A stretch of 64,000 bases of DNA from Qipengyuania proteolytica (GTDB lineage: Bacteria; Pseudomonadota; Alphaproteobacteria; Sphingomonadales; Sphingomonadaceae): contig NZ_JAIGNN010000001.1 in the NCBI RefSeq assembly GCF_019711565.1, positions 620,001-684,000 on the forward strand, read 5' to 3'. Every line of letters begins with the position of its first letter. The first letter of the stretch is position 1. The notes beneath the pieces were generated by a model. It saw only the letters and a list, made by a program, of their open reading frames with translations, was not told the origin of the DNA and made no database searches. Shown here in pieces: positions 9,291-18,273 of this stretch. Made by a program: the position numbers and the translations under genes.

Positions 9291-9797
9291 TCAGGCCATC
9301 GTCTCGCCGGTGGGGCGGGCGCTGCCGGCGAGCCATTCGTCGACGGCCCTTGCCGTGTCGAGCGCCCTGAGCGCACCATCGGGCGCGACATCCACCTTCG
9401 CGGCCACATTGGCGCGGGCGAAGACGACGCTTGTCGACGGGTCCTGCGCGAAAGCGACATCGCCCACGTCGTGATCGCCGCCAAGGCGCTCGACGAGGGG
9501 CGACTGCATGTTGGCCAGCAGTTCGAGCAGCACTTCGTGCGCCTTCTCGACCGAACCGCATTCGCGCAGGTCCAGCCGGTTGACGCCTTCGCCGCCTTCG
9601 GCCTGCCAGGTCGCGCGATGGAGGGTGGTTCCGTCGTCGAGCGCGACCACGCGGATGCGCGCCGGGTCGAGGCCCGCGATCGTGCCATCGGGGATGGCGA
9701 TTTCGCGCAGGGTTGCCGCCGCGCCATCCCGGCTCTTCCCGCGCCATTCGTCGAAGCCGAAGCGCTCCGCGATCGCTGTCAGATTTTCGCTCTCCAT
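9291..9797 (-). CDS. Hypothetical protein following the transglutaminase-like gene
   Basis: A 168-residue soluble acidic protein with no signal peptide or membrane segment. I do not recognise a family. The middle has alternating strands (IRVVALDDGTTLHRATWQAE) and a helix (VEKAHEVLLELLANM). GGAGC precedes the ATG at 9797. It starts only 15 bases after the stop of the transglutaminase-like gene, so the two probably form an operon and this may be its accessory or inhibitory partner (inference). Confidence 0.65.
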   Translation of the reverse strand: MESENLTAIAERFGFDEWRGKSRDGAAATLREIAIPDGTIAGLDPARIRVVALDDGTTLHRATWQAEGGEGVNRLDLRECGSVEKAHEVLLELLANMQSPLVERLGGDHDVGDVAFAQDPSTSVVFARANVAAKVDVAPDGALRALDTARAVDEWLAGSARPTGETMA

Positions 9798-9812
9798 GTC
9801 AGAGCTCCTACA

Positions 9813-10991
9813 TCAGAATACGCTGCGCCGGACGCGCGTGCCGGGCTGCGGATCGCATGTGCCCGCTGGCGACAGCCTGTCGCGATAGCCGCCGCTGCCG
9901 GGCGTGCCGAACACCATGTTGACCGGCAGGAGCGGCGTATGCGGCGCGGTGGTGGGGTCGGCATCGCCATCGACCTGCAGGCAGGCGTCGTAAACCCGGT
10001 CGCTGGCGGTGCAGCCGCCTTTCCACGGGACCTCGTGATAGCTGAAACCCGGCCAGCCGCAGGCGGTCTGCCAGATCGACGAGCCGATCGCGAGGATCGG
10101 ATTGAGGTCGAAATAATAACCCATGCGCGACTGCCACAGGTCGCATCCCAGCGCGTTCGAGAACGTCGAAACGAAGGTCGCGCAGTCGGTGCAGTTGACA
10201 TACTGGCCGTTGCCCGGCCCGCCGGCGATCCGTTCGAGGAAAGCGGTGCAGTCGAAGTTCGGATAGGCATATTGCGTCGCGCCGCCGTGCGGGCAGTCGT
10301 ATTCGATCACCGAATTGCCGAGATCGTAGACCCGTTCGGTGACCTTCGCCGCCGCAGTATCGCGATCGACCGCGCCGATCGCCCAAGTGCAGGACTTGTC
10401 GAGCACGTCGGTCCACGGCAGCTGCGTGTTCGACGCCTGGTAGGGGGCCTGCTGCCACGGCGCGGTCGGCGTTTCGAGCAGGACGTAGATCCGGTGGCGG
10501 GAATCGTCGAAATCCTGCCAGCTGCCGCCATCCTTGTATTGCCACTGCCAATGCGTGGTGCGGATGCCGATGCCGACCTGGTCGAGGCGGGTGTTCTCCA
10601 GCTCGAAAGTCTCCCATCCGCCCAGGCCGGGGCCGTTGAAGCTGACCGTCTTCTCCCTCACTTCGCCCAGCACATTGCCGAAAATGGCGTTGAGGAAGCG
10701 GCGGATGATGCCGAGGCAACCCGAGCCGTGCGCGGTCGGATCGACGGCACGGATCTTCACGCGGCCGTGGCTGTCGCCGGTCCAGCGGAAGCGCGCCTTG
10801 ATCAGGATCGTCTGCCCCTGCGTTTCCTTTTTCACATAGGCCGCAGGCGAATCGGCCGCACTCACGCTGATCCCGGCGCGCCATTCGGGCACCGAAACGA
10901 AGGTCGTGTTGTTCTTCCTGATGTTGATCGCGCTGTTATGAACCGATGCCGGATCATGATTGAGCTGGATCGCATCGAGCCGGACACTCAT
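9813..10991 (-). CDS. Transglutaminase-like cysteine protein
   Basis: A 392-residue protein. A Cys-His-Asp arrangement suggests a transglutaminase-like fold: Cys in YVNCTDCATFVSTF near residue 265, His in GFSYHEVPW near 315, and Asp in VYDACLQVDGDADP near 335. The N-terminal 150 residues look like a beta-sandwich (TILIKARFRWTGDS, WETFELENTRLDQVGIGI). No signal peptide is visible. I chose ATG 10991 because GGAGAG lies eight bases upstream; an upstream in-frame start at 11048 lacks one. It sits between an RTX protein gene and an unknown gene on the same strand and may be secreted or act on an exported substrate. The assignment rests on motif order only. Confidence 0.65.
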   Translation of the reverse strand: MSVRLDAIQLNHDPASVHNSAINIRKNNTTFVSVPEWRAGISVSAADSPAAYVKKETQGQTILIKARFRWTGDSHGRVKIRAVDPTAHGSGCLGIIRRFLNAIFGNVLGEVREKTVSFNGPGLGGWETFELENTRLDQVGIGIRTTHWQWQYKDGGSWQDFDDSRHRIYVLLETPTAPWQQAPYQASNTQLPWTDVLDKSCTWAIGAVDRDTAAAKVTERVYDLGNSVIEYDCPHGGATQYAYPNFDCTAFLERIAGGPGNGQYVNCTDCATFVSTFSNALGCDLWQSRMGYYFDLNPILAIGSSIWQTACGWPGFSYHEVPWKGGCTASDRVYDACLQVDGDADPTTAPHTPLLPVNMVFGTPGSGGYRDRLSPAGTCDPQPGTRVRRSVF

Positions 10992-11030
10992 TTTCTGCTC
11001 TCCAAGACCATTTAGATCATGAAAGAGTCG

Positions 11031-11125
11031 TAATTCAATATTTGGCAAATTTCAATTAGGCGGAAACTTTATCGTTATTTTACAGGTCAAAAACTTTAGT
11101 ATTAATTCAAATGGATATTGCGTGA
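11031..11125 (-). promoter_or_regulatory. AT-rich promoter region before the transglutaminase-like gene
   Basis: About 95 bases of roughly one-third GC stand out sharply from the GC-rich surroundings, directly upstream of the ATG at 10991. AT-rich islands of this kind often hold promoters or bind silencing proteins. I could not fix a convincing -35/-10 pair. Confidence 0.4.
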
Positions 11126-11187
11126 CCCGGGCGATTGTATCCGGCGGACCGGCGGTGTCGATCGCTCGCCACCGCCTCCGTACAGGA

Positions 11188-14100
11188 TCAGAGTACGAAA
11201 TCGTCGGCGCCGAGAATCCATTCGCCGCCTATGCGGATCATGAAGTCTGACGTGCCGTCGCCATACGTATCGCCGAAGACCAGCGTGGCCCCGTTGACAG
11301 TCTCGTACCGCAGTTCGCCGGCGGTTCCCGAAAAGGCGTCCGATCCGATGAAGGTGAAAGCCTGATTGCCGGATGTTGTTGTGTCGGCATCCATGGGTGC
11401 CAGCCGGATGATATCGCCTTCTTCCTGATCGAAATCGGTGATGCGATCCGCAGTGTCCCAGGTCCGCCCACCCATATCGCCGTCGACGAAAGCGAATTCG
11501 TCGGCCCCGGCACCGCCGGTGAGGACATCGGTCCCCGCGCCGCCGAACAGCTTGTCGTTTCCGCCATCGCCATAGACGATATCGTTGCCGTCATTGCCGA
11601 GGATGATGTCGTTGCCGCCGAGCCCGCGCAGCAGGTTGATACCGATATTGCCGGAAATGCGATTGTCTCCGGCATTATCGGTGCCCGCCAGATCGTAATA
11701 TCCGAGCAGGAACAGGTTCTCGACATGCGTGCCGAGAGTGTAATCGACATAGGCCATCACGGCGTCGGTTCCTTCGCCTGCATATTCGATCACCTGGTCT
11801 CCCCAGGCGTCGACGACATAGGTGTCGGAACCCTGGCCGCCGCGCATGGTGTCCCATCCCTGACCACCGTCGAGCAGGTTGTTGGCGCTGTTCCCGATCA
11901 GAATGTTGTCGGTACCATTGCCGGTGCCGTCGATCGCAGCAGTACCGGTCAGAGTGAGGTTCTCGACCCCGTCACTAAGCGTGAAGCTCACCCGAGCTTT
12001 CACGAGGTCGATACCATTGCCGTTGGTTTCGTCGACAATATCGCCGACATTGTCGACGATATAGGTATCCTCGCCCGCGCCCCCGGCCATGTAGTCTGCG
12101 CCGCCATAACCGTTGAGCGTATTGGCTCCGCTATTGCCGATCAGGCGGTTATCGAGCGAGTTGCCGAACCCGTTGATCGCGTAATAGCCGGTGAGCTCGA
12201 GGTTCTCGACATTCTTCTGCAGTGTGAAGGTGACCGCACTGCGGACGAGATCGGTGCCGCCGTTGACGCCGTTCTCGACAGCAAGATCGCCGAGGTCGTC
12301 GACGATGAAGATGTCGTCGCCCTGGCCGCCGACCATTCGGTCAGCCCCCGCAACGCCATCAAGGTAGTTGTTTCCGGCATTGCCGATGATCCGGTTATCG
12401 AGCTCGTTGCCGAAACCTTGCAAGGCTCCTGTTCCGGTCAAGATTAGCTTTTCGAGATAAGACTGCAAGCGATGGTCGATGGACGAGACCACCGTGTCGT
12501 ATCCACCGTCCGCCCGCTCGGACGTCGTGTCGGCTGCATCGACGTAATACGTATCGTTGCCAGCACCGCCCACGAGGTAGTCGTCACCCGCCCCCCCGTC
12601 GAGGATGTTGTCGCCAGCGTTTCCGTAGATCTGATTGTAAAGATCGTTGCCGTATCCGCTGATGTTTCGCGATCCTTCGAGATAAAGATAATCGACATTC
12701 GTCGGAAGGGTGAAGGATATGCGCGAGTAGACGGTTTCCGTTCCGTTTCCGCTCCCTTCCACGATCACATCGCCACTATCATCGACCCAATATGTATCGT
12801 CACCCGTCCCCCCGCGCATGGTGTCCGCACCCAGGCCGCCATCGATTCGGTCGTTACCTGCGAGCCCGTTCAGAATGTTGGCCGCGTCGTTGCCGGTGAT
12901 CACGTTGTCGAAACCGTTGCCGGTCCCGTTGATGGCCTCGGCACCGGTCAGCGTCAGATTTTCGATATAGGCGCCGAGGGTGAAGGTGGTGGACGCGAGG
13001 ACCGTGTCGATGCCGTCGTAATAGTCCTCGATCACGCGATCGTTCGCCGAATCGACCACGTAGGTGTCGTTGCCCGATCCGCCGCGCATCGTGTCGTCGC
13101 CCGTGCCGCCGTCGATGAAATCGGCGTCCGCGCCGCCCCACAGCAGGTCGTTCCCGCCCATGCCGAAGAGGAGGTCTTCGCCGTAATTGCCATCGATCCG
13201 GTCGACCCCGGCGCTGCCGGTGATCACGTCGTGGCCATATCCAGCATCGAACGCGTTGGCGTTGCTGAAGCGCACGCCGGTCACCAACTGGGTGCCATCG
13301 GGGACAAGCGTGACGATATCGTCCCCGCCCATCGCATCGTACATGTTGTCGAGCCGACCGGCACGATAAAGGGCGTCGATCGCTGCCGATCCGTGGTCGG
13401 TCAGGGCATTGAAGTCGACCACGTTGGAATAGGCATTGAAGAGCAGCGACGCGGGCGATGGCGATCCGTCGAGCCCGGCGACATGCTCCACACCCGAAAG
13501 CGAAACCGTCGCCATGACTTCGCCCGCCGCGTCGAGATACTCGGCGTAGAGGTTGCGGCCGTCCGAAATATACTCGGTCCCATCACCGCGCGCCCAGACG
13601 GTCACATTGTTGGCATTCACGATCCGGTCGGGCGATCCGATGTAGACGGTGTCGTAGCCGCCGCCCCCGTCGATGCCGCCGCCGAAGCGCGTGCCGCCTA
13701 CGTCGTCGAAGGGATCGTCATAGATGATGTCATCGCCGCCACGGCCGAATATCACGTCGAAGCCGGTACCTCCACTGATGCGATCCCCGCGCATGCTGCC
13801 ATAGACCGTGTCGTTGCCCGAACCCGCGTTGAAGGTGACGTCGTAATTCCAGATCACCGACGGGTGCAGGACGATATTGGCTTCCTCGGGCAGCCAGACC
13901 GTGTCGTCGCCTGCGCCGGCGTTGTAGATGTCGGGGAAGTAGCGCGAGGAATTGTACCCGCCGCCGAGCCACTGTTCGATAACGAAAACCCCCGCCTGCG
14001 CGCCGGTGAGGTTGTTGTAATCGACCACGCTGTTTTCGCGGGTGAAATATTCGTACTGGCGATAATCGCCGTCGTAAAAGGTGCTGACCCAATACGGTGC

Positions 14101-14487
14101 ACTGCGCGGATCGGCAGAGGTATCGTCGAAAAACGGGTCGGCAAAGAACTCGTAATAATAGCCCTGGAAACAGTTTATCCGGATCAGCTCGACGTTGACC
14201 ACGTGGAAGATCATCCCGTAGTCGCCGTAGTAGATATCGAGCCCTGTTTCGGTCGATACGAATTCGAAACCGCCAAACCAGCCATCGGGCAAGATAAAGA
14301 TATCGAATCCGTCGCCACCGTCGATCGTAATCGGCCCGACCCCCGGAACAGACCCGTAGATATAACTCAGCAGGTAATCGTTTCCGTCTCCGCCCGACAG
14401 GCCAGTGTAAATGACATTGGTCGGAAAAGGATTGGCCAGGTAATCGTCGCCACTGCCGCCGCTAAGCGTACCTCGAATTTCGACCAT
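11188..14487 (-). CDS. RTX (hemolysin-type calcium-binding repeat) exoprotein
   Basis: A 1099-residue secreted protein. RTX nonapeptides (GGxGxDxxx, e.g. GGAGDDYLVGGAGNDTY) recur throughout. The C-terminal half has about six modules of roughly 87 residues, each with DTYxVD, then a FTL...VENLxLTG segment, then GxGNxxDNxIxGN. The last 100 residues (RITDFDQEEGDIIRL ... WILGADDFVL) match the serralysin-type C-terminal secretion domain, so type I export is expected; no signal peptide is seen. There is no zinc-protease HExxH, so it is a structural or adhesive RTX protein rather than a protease. Start ATG 14487 is preferred; a GTG at 14547 would add 20 basic residues. No type I exporter is in the window. 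Confidence 0.9.
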   Translation of the reverse strand: MVEIRGTLSGGSGDDYLANPFPTNVIYTGLSGGDGNDYLLSYIYGSVPGVGPITIDGGDGFDIFILPDGWFGGFEFVSTETGLDIYYGDYGMIFHVVNVELIRINCFQGYYYEFFADPFFDDTSADPRSAPYWVSTFYDGDYRQYEYFTRENSVVDYNNLTGAQAGVFVIEQWLGGGYNSSRYFPDIYNAGAGDDTVWLPEEANIVLHPSVIWNYDVTFNAGSGNDTVYGSMRGDRISGGTGFDVIFGRGGDDIIYDDPFDDVGGTRFGGGIDGGGGYDTVYIGSPDRIVNANNVTVWARGDGTEYISDGRNLYAEYLDAAGEVMATVSLSGVEHVAGLDGSPSPASLLFNAYSNVVDFNALTDHGSAAIDALYRAGRLDNMYDAMGGDDIVTLVPDGTQLVTGVRFSNANAFDAGYGHDVITGSAGVDRIDGNYGEDLLFGMGGNDLLWGGADADFIDGGTGDDTMRGGSGNDTYVVDSANDRVIEDYYDGIDTVLASTTFTLGAYIENLTLTGAEAINGTGNGFDNVITGNDAANILNGLAGNDRIDGGLGADTMRGGTGDDTYWVDDSGDVIVEGSGNGTETVYSRISFTLPTNVDYLYLEGSRNISGYGNDLYNQIYGNAGDNILDGGAGDDYLVGGAGNDTYYVDAADTTSERADGGYDTVVSSIDHRLQSYLEKLILTGTGALQGFGNELDNRIIGNAGNNYLDGVAGADRMVGGQGDDIFIVDDLGDLAVENGVNGGTDLVRSAVTFTLQKNVENLELTGYYAINGFGNSLDNRLIGNSGANTLNGYGGADYMAGGAGEDTYIVDNVGDIVDETNGNGIDLVKARVSFTLSDGVENLTLTGTAAIDGTGNGTDNILIGNSANNLLDGGQGWDTMRGGQGSDTYVVDAWGDQVIEYAGEGTDAVMAYVDYTLGTHVENLFLLGYYDLAGTDNAGDNRISGNIGINLLRGLGGNDIILGNDGNDIVYGDGGNDKLFGGAGTDVLTGGAGADEFAFVDGDMGGRTWDTADRITDFDQEEGDIIRLAPMDADTTTSGNQAFTFIGSDAFSGTAGELRYETVNGATLVFGDTYGDGTSDFMIRIGGEWILGADDFVL

Positions 14488-14583
14488 GTCTTGTAAGCCC
14501 CCACTTAAACGCCGGAACACTTTGCCCCGGCTTTTCCCGCGACCCACGGGTGGGCGAGATATATTGTCCAGGCATCAGACTAC

Positions 14584-14610
14584 ATTGTAGGATTCCGACA
14601 CGGTCGGCAA
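14584..14610 (-). promoter_or_regulatory. Possible promoter for the RTX gene
   Basis: On the minus strand TTGCCG (14605-14610) and TACAAT (14584-14589) are 15 bases apart, or TTTGCC and TACAAT 16 apart. The site lies about 100 bases before the RTX start and just after ftsK. The spacing is a little short, so this is a weak call. Confidence 0.25.
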
Positions 14611-14619
14611 AACTCGTGG

Positions 14620-16956
14620 CTAGATCGGATTGCCGTCCTGGTCGCGGAAGATTTCGCGGCGGCCGACGTGGTTGGCAGGGCCGACGAGGCCTTCGCCCTC
14701 CATCCGCTCGATCCATTTGGCGGCGGTGTTGTAGCCGACGCCCATCTGGCGCTGGAGCCATGAGCCCGAGGCCTTCTGGTTCTCGATCACGATCTGGCAC
14801 GCCTGGCGGTACTTGCGCTCGTCCGGGTCGTCGCTCGCGGTGAACTCGTCCTCGAAGGAATAGCCGCCCTCTTCTGGCTCCTCGGTCACCGCGTCGACAT
14901 AGTCGGGCTTGCCCTGCGCACGCCAGTGGTCGGCCACGCGTTCGACTTCCTCGTCGCTCACGAAAGGGCCGTGGACGCGGATCATCGCGCCGGTGTTGGG
15001 CTTGTAGAGCATGTCGCCCTTGCCCAGCAGCTGCTCGGCACCCTGTTCGCCCAGGATCGTGCGGCTGTCGATGCGGCTGGTCACCTTGAAGCTGATCCGC
15101 GTTGGCAGGTTGGCCTTGATGACGCCGGTGATGACGTCGACCGAGGGCCGCTGCGTCGCCATGATCAGGTGGATGCCGGCGGCGCGCGATTTCTGGCTGA
15201 GGCGCTGGATCAGCACCTCGATTTCCTTGCCGACGGTGACCATGAGGTCGGCCAGCTCGTCGACGATCAGCACGATCAGCGGCAGCGGTTCGTAATCGAG
15301 CTGCTCTTCCTCGTAGATCTCCTCGCCCGTTTCGGGATCGAACCCGGTCTGCACCCGGCGGCCGAGCGGCGTGCCCTTGGCGGCGGCGGTTCTGATCTTC
15401 TCGTTGAAGCCCGCGATGTTGCGCGAATTCACGCTCGACATCATGCGGTAGCGTTTCTCCATCTCCTCGACCGCCCACTTCAGGGCGCGCACGCTCTTGT
15501 GCGGCTCGGTCACCACGGGGCTGAGGAGGTGGGGAATGTCGTCATAGGTGTTGAGTTCGAGCACCTTGGGATCGATCAGGATCATCCGGCATTCGTCGGG
15601 CGTGAAGCGGTACAGCAGCGACAGCAGGATCGCGTTGAGCCCGACCGACTTGCCGCTGCCGGTGGTGCCCGCGACCAGCAAATGCGGCATGGCGGCAAGG
15701 TCGGCGACGATCGGCTCGCCGGCGATATCCTTGCCGAGGATCATCGGCAGGCTGCCCTTGTGATCGACGAAGGCGGCGCTCTGGGCGAGCTGCTTGTAGC
15801 TGACCATCTGGCGGTCGGCATTGGGCAGTTCGATCCCGATCACGGTCTTGCCGGGAATGGGCGAGACGCGCGCGGAGATGGCGGACATGTTGCGTGCGAT
15901 ATCCTCGGCCAGGCCGACCACGCGGCTGGCCTTGATGCCGGGTGCAGGCTCCAGCTCGTACATCGTCACGACCGGCCCGGCGCGCACCGCGGTGATCTCG
16001 CCCTTGACGTTGAAATCGTCGAGCACGTTCTCGAGCAGGCGGGCATTGCGCTCGAGTGCCATCTTGTCGAGCTTGGGCGCGGCATTGGCCGGAGGATCGT
16101 CGAGCAGGTCGTGCGTCGGCAGCTGGAAGCTGGCGAACATGTCGCGCTGCTTGGCCTTGGCCGGCTTGGACTGCGCGGGCATGGGCGCGGGATCGGCGAT
16201 CTCGGGCGCGCGGCGCGGTTCGCGGAATTCGACCGGCTCGGCGGCCTCCTCATCTTCCTTCGCGGATTTCGCGCGCTTCTGGCGCTTGGGCATCAGCGGC
16301 AGGTCGGCATCGACGATCGCCGGGCGGCGCTTGAGGAATTCGGGCAGGGTCAGGAACTGCGCCCAGTCGATCGCGAAGACCCGGGTGACGAGCGCGATCC
16401 CGCCCGCCAGCGCCACCAGCGCGAGCACGAGCACGATCCATCCCGAGACGGCCTCGCCGAAGCGGCCCGCGACCGCCTCGATCCCGAGGCCGCCGAGCTG
16501 GCCCGAAAGCCCGCCCAGCCCTGCGGGCAGGCTCCCCGTCGCCGGGTCGAACAGCAGTGCGAGCACGGTGCCGAGCAATACCATCGCCGCCAGCAGCATG
16601 GCGAAGGGGCCCCACCAGCGGCCGGGCGTTTCCTGCTCGTCCTCGTCCTCGACGCCGGTCCACAGCCGACGCGCGGAGATGTAGAGCAGCGGCAGCAGCA
16701 GCGCGGCGGTGATGCCGAAGAAATTGAGCGCACGCTCGGCAGCCCAGGCGCCGCTCTGGCCCATCCAGTTGCCGATGTCGGTGCCGGCCGCTGCGGTCGA
16801 GGGGCTGGGGTCGGTCTGCGTATAGCTCGCCAGCGCCAGCGCCAGGAACAGCAGGAGCGCAAACAGCAGGCCCGCCCCCGCCATATGCGTGGCGCGGCGG
16901 AAACTGCGGCGAAACGCCGCCCGCCAATCGGGTGCTGCGCCTGCGCGCGTAGCCAT
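14620..16956 (-). CDS. ftsK: DNA translocase FtsK
   Basis: A 778-residue septal DNA pump that moves chromosomes during division. Four transmembrane segments lie in about residues 25-190. A charged/proline linker follows, then the RecA-like motor with Walker A GTTGSGKS (K436) and Walker B IVLIVDELADLM. The C-terminal gamma winged helix (LQRQMGVGYNTAAKWIERME, near 715-735) reads the polar KOPS-type sequences. I chose ATG 16956, which has AGGGGAA upstream, over an in-frame start 60 bases earlier. It lies 56 bases downstream of the thiamine phosphate synthase-like gene, past a hairpin. Confidence 0.97.
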   Translation of the reverse strand: MATRAGAAPDWRAAFRRSFRRATHMAGAGLLFALLLFLALALASYTQTDPSPSTAAAGTDIGNWMGQSGAWAAERALNFFGITAALLLPLLYISARRLWTGVEDEDEQETPGRWWGPFAMLLAAMVLLGTVLALLFDPATGSLPAGLGGLSGQLGGLGIEAVAGRFGEAVSGWIVLVLALVALAGGIALVTRVFAIDWAQFLTLPEFLKRRPAIVDADLPLMPKRQKRAKSAKEDEEAAEPVEFREPRRAPEIADPAPMPAQSKPAKAKQRDMFASFQLPTHDLLDDPPANAAPKLDKMALERNARLLENVLDDFNVKGEITAVRAGPVVTMYELEPAPGIKASRVVGLAEDIARNMSAISARVSPIPGKTVIGIELPNADRQMVSYKQLAQSAAFVDHKGSLPMILGKDIAGEPIVADLAAMPHLLVAGTTGSGKSVGLNAILLSLLYRFTPDECRMILIDPKVLELNTYDDIPHLLSPVVTEPHKSVRALKWAVEEMEKRYRMMSSVNSRNIAGFNEKIRTAAAKGTPLGRRVQTGFDPETGEEIYEEEQLDYEPLPLIVLIVDELADLMVTVGKEIEVLIQRLSQKSRAAGIHLIMATQRPSVDVITGVIKANLPTRISFKVTSRIDSRTILGEQGAEQLLGKGDMLYKPNTGAMIRVHGPFVSDEEVERVADHWRAQGKPDYVDAVTEEPEEGGYSFEDEFTASDDPDERKYRQACQIVIENQKASGSWLQRQMGVGYNTAAKWIERMEGEGLVGPANHVGRREIFRDQDGNPI

Positions 16957-16995
16957 GAATGTTCCCCTGATCCGTCGAGAGCGCGCAGTATGAAT

Positions 16996-17012
16996 CCTCG
17001 GGGACTCCGAGG
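16996..17012 (-). terminator. Hairpin between the thiamine phosphate synthase-like gene and ftsK
   Basis: CCTCGG (16996-17001) pairs with CCGAGG (17007-17012) around GGACT, directly after the stop of the upstream gene at 17013. No T run follows, so it may be a processing or attenuating hairpin rather than a strong terminator. Confidence 0.35.
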
Positions 17013-17543
17013 TCAAGCGGCGTTCGTCGAACCGAGTCCGTCGATTGCGCCCCAGCGCGGCCAGCCGAGCTCACGGGCGCGTTCGTAGGTCATGCCGCCT
17101 AGCGCGATGACCGGGACGGGCGATTGCTGCGCGAGCACATTGAAGCCGAGCGGGCCGAGCAGTTTTGCGCCGGGATGTGAAGCGGTGGGAAAGACCGGCG
17201 AGAGAAAGATGCCGTCGGCCCCTGCATCGATGGCCGCCTGCAGCTCCTCGCCGTTATGAGCGGTGGCAAGACGCAGGCCCTCGCCGAGGTTCTCGGGCGG
17301 TCCGTAATGTCCGTCGGCGCCCCAGTCGTCCTTGCCCGATAGGATCACGAGGTGGCCGCACGCGCGCGCGACTTTAGCCAGCTCGTCGAACCGCGCGCGG
17401 CGGGCGACGGGATCGAGATGATAGTGCCGGAACACGAAGCCCGAACCACGCGGCAGGGCGCGCAGGGCATCCTCCAGCCCGGCATCGTTGCGGGCGTCGG
17501 AGAGGAGCCACAGCAGGGGCAGCGAGGGCTGGCGCGCGGTCAC
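17013..17543 (-). CDS. Thiamine phosphate synthase-like (ThiE/TenI) protein
   Basis: A 176-residue TIM-barrel protein of the ThiE/TenI family. Visible are the HYHLD strand, VILSGKDDWGADGHYGPPEN, AHNGEELQAAIDAGADGIFLSPVF (phosphate-side strand with FLSPVFPT), and PVIALGGMT. It is shorter than catalytic ThiE (about 210), and the usual HlGqeD-type motif is replaced by GADGHYGPP, so it may be a TenI-like or regulatory relative. The GTG at 17543 is the only reasonable start after the divergent gene; only 22 bases separate the two starts. Confidence 0.78.
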   Translation of the reverse strand: MTARQPSLPLLWLLSDARNDAGLEDALRALPRGSGFVFRHYHLDPVARRARFDELAKVARACGHLVILSGKDDWGADGHYGPPENLGEGLRLATAHNGEELQAAIDAGADGIFLSPVFPTASHPGAKLLGPLGFNVLAQQSPVPVIALGGMTYERARELGWPRWGAIDGLGSTNAA

Positions 17544-17565
17544 ACCTGCGCTATAGCGCCTCGCG

Positions 17566-18228
17566 ATGGAAAAGGCAGAGACTCCGCTCCAGCAGGTACA
17601 GGCGAATATCGCCAAGGCCTGCACAATCGCGCGCCGCGAGCCGGGCGAGGTGACGCTCGTTGCCGTCAGCAAGACGCATCCGGCCGAGGCGATCCGGCCC
17701 CTGCTGGTCGAGGGCCAGCGCCATTTCGGCGAGAACCGCGTGCAGGAAGCGCAGGGCAAATGGCCCGCACTGCGTGAGGAATTCCCCGCAGTGCAGCTGC
17801 ACCTGATCGGCCAGTTGCAATCGAACAAGGCCGAGGACGCGGTCGCGCTGTTCGATGCGATCCACTCGCTCGACCGGCCGAGCCTCGTAAAGGCGCTGGC
17901 GAAGGCAATGGACAAGACCGGCCGCCGTGTGCCGTGCTTCGTACAGGTCGACGTCGGCGAGGAAGAGCAGAAGGGCGGCTGCCCGATCGCCGACCTGCCC
18001 GCGCTGCTCGACCAGGCGCGCGAGGCGGACATTCCGCTGGCCGGCCTGATGTGCATCCCGCCTTTCGCAATCGAACCCGCACCCTTCTTCGCCCTGCTCG
18101 ACAAGTTCGCCCGCGATCACGGACTTGAAGGCCGCAGCATGGGCATGAGCGGCGATTACGAAACCGCGATAAAGCTCGGCGCAACCCATGTCCGCGTGGG
18201 TACCGCGCTGTTCGGCGAGCGGGGGTGA
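17566..18228 (+). CDS. YggS family pyridoxal 5'-phosphate homeostasis protein
   Basis: A 220-residue PLP-binding protein with the alanine-racemase-like N-terminal barrel fold. The PLP lysine is in VTLVAVSKTHPAE near residue 36, followed by FGENRVQEA, HLIGQLQSNKAEDAV and the C-terminal LSMGMS-like SMGMSGDYETAIKLGATHVRVG phosphate-binding segment. Family members buffer free PLP and influence amino-acid metabolism; no enzymatic activity is known. Start ATG 17566 gives the canonical length. Confidence 0.93.
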   Translation: MEKAETPLQQVQANIAKACTIARREPGEVTLVAVSKTHPAEAIRPLLVEGQRHFGENRVQEAQGKWPALREEFPAVQLHLIGQLQSNKAEDAVALFDAIHSLDRPSLVKALAKAMDKTGRRVPCFVQVDVGEEEQKGGCPIADLPALLDQAREADIPLAGLMCIPPFAIEPAPFFALLDKFARDHGLEGRSMGMSGDYETAIKLGATHVRVGTALFGERG

Positions 18229-18273
18229 GTCGGCGCGCATCGCCCTCAAGAAGCGAAGCGGTAGGGCGAGAGG

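Noticed and set aside
12472..14496. 674-codon plus-strand frame opposite the RTX gene
   Set aside because: Val/Ile/Asp-rich repetitive translation that mirrors the RTX repeats on the other strand.
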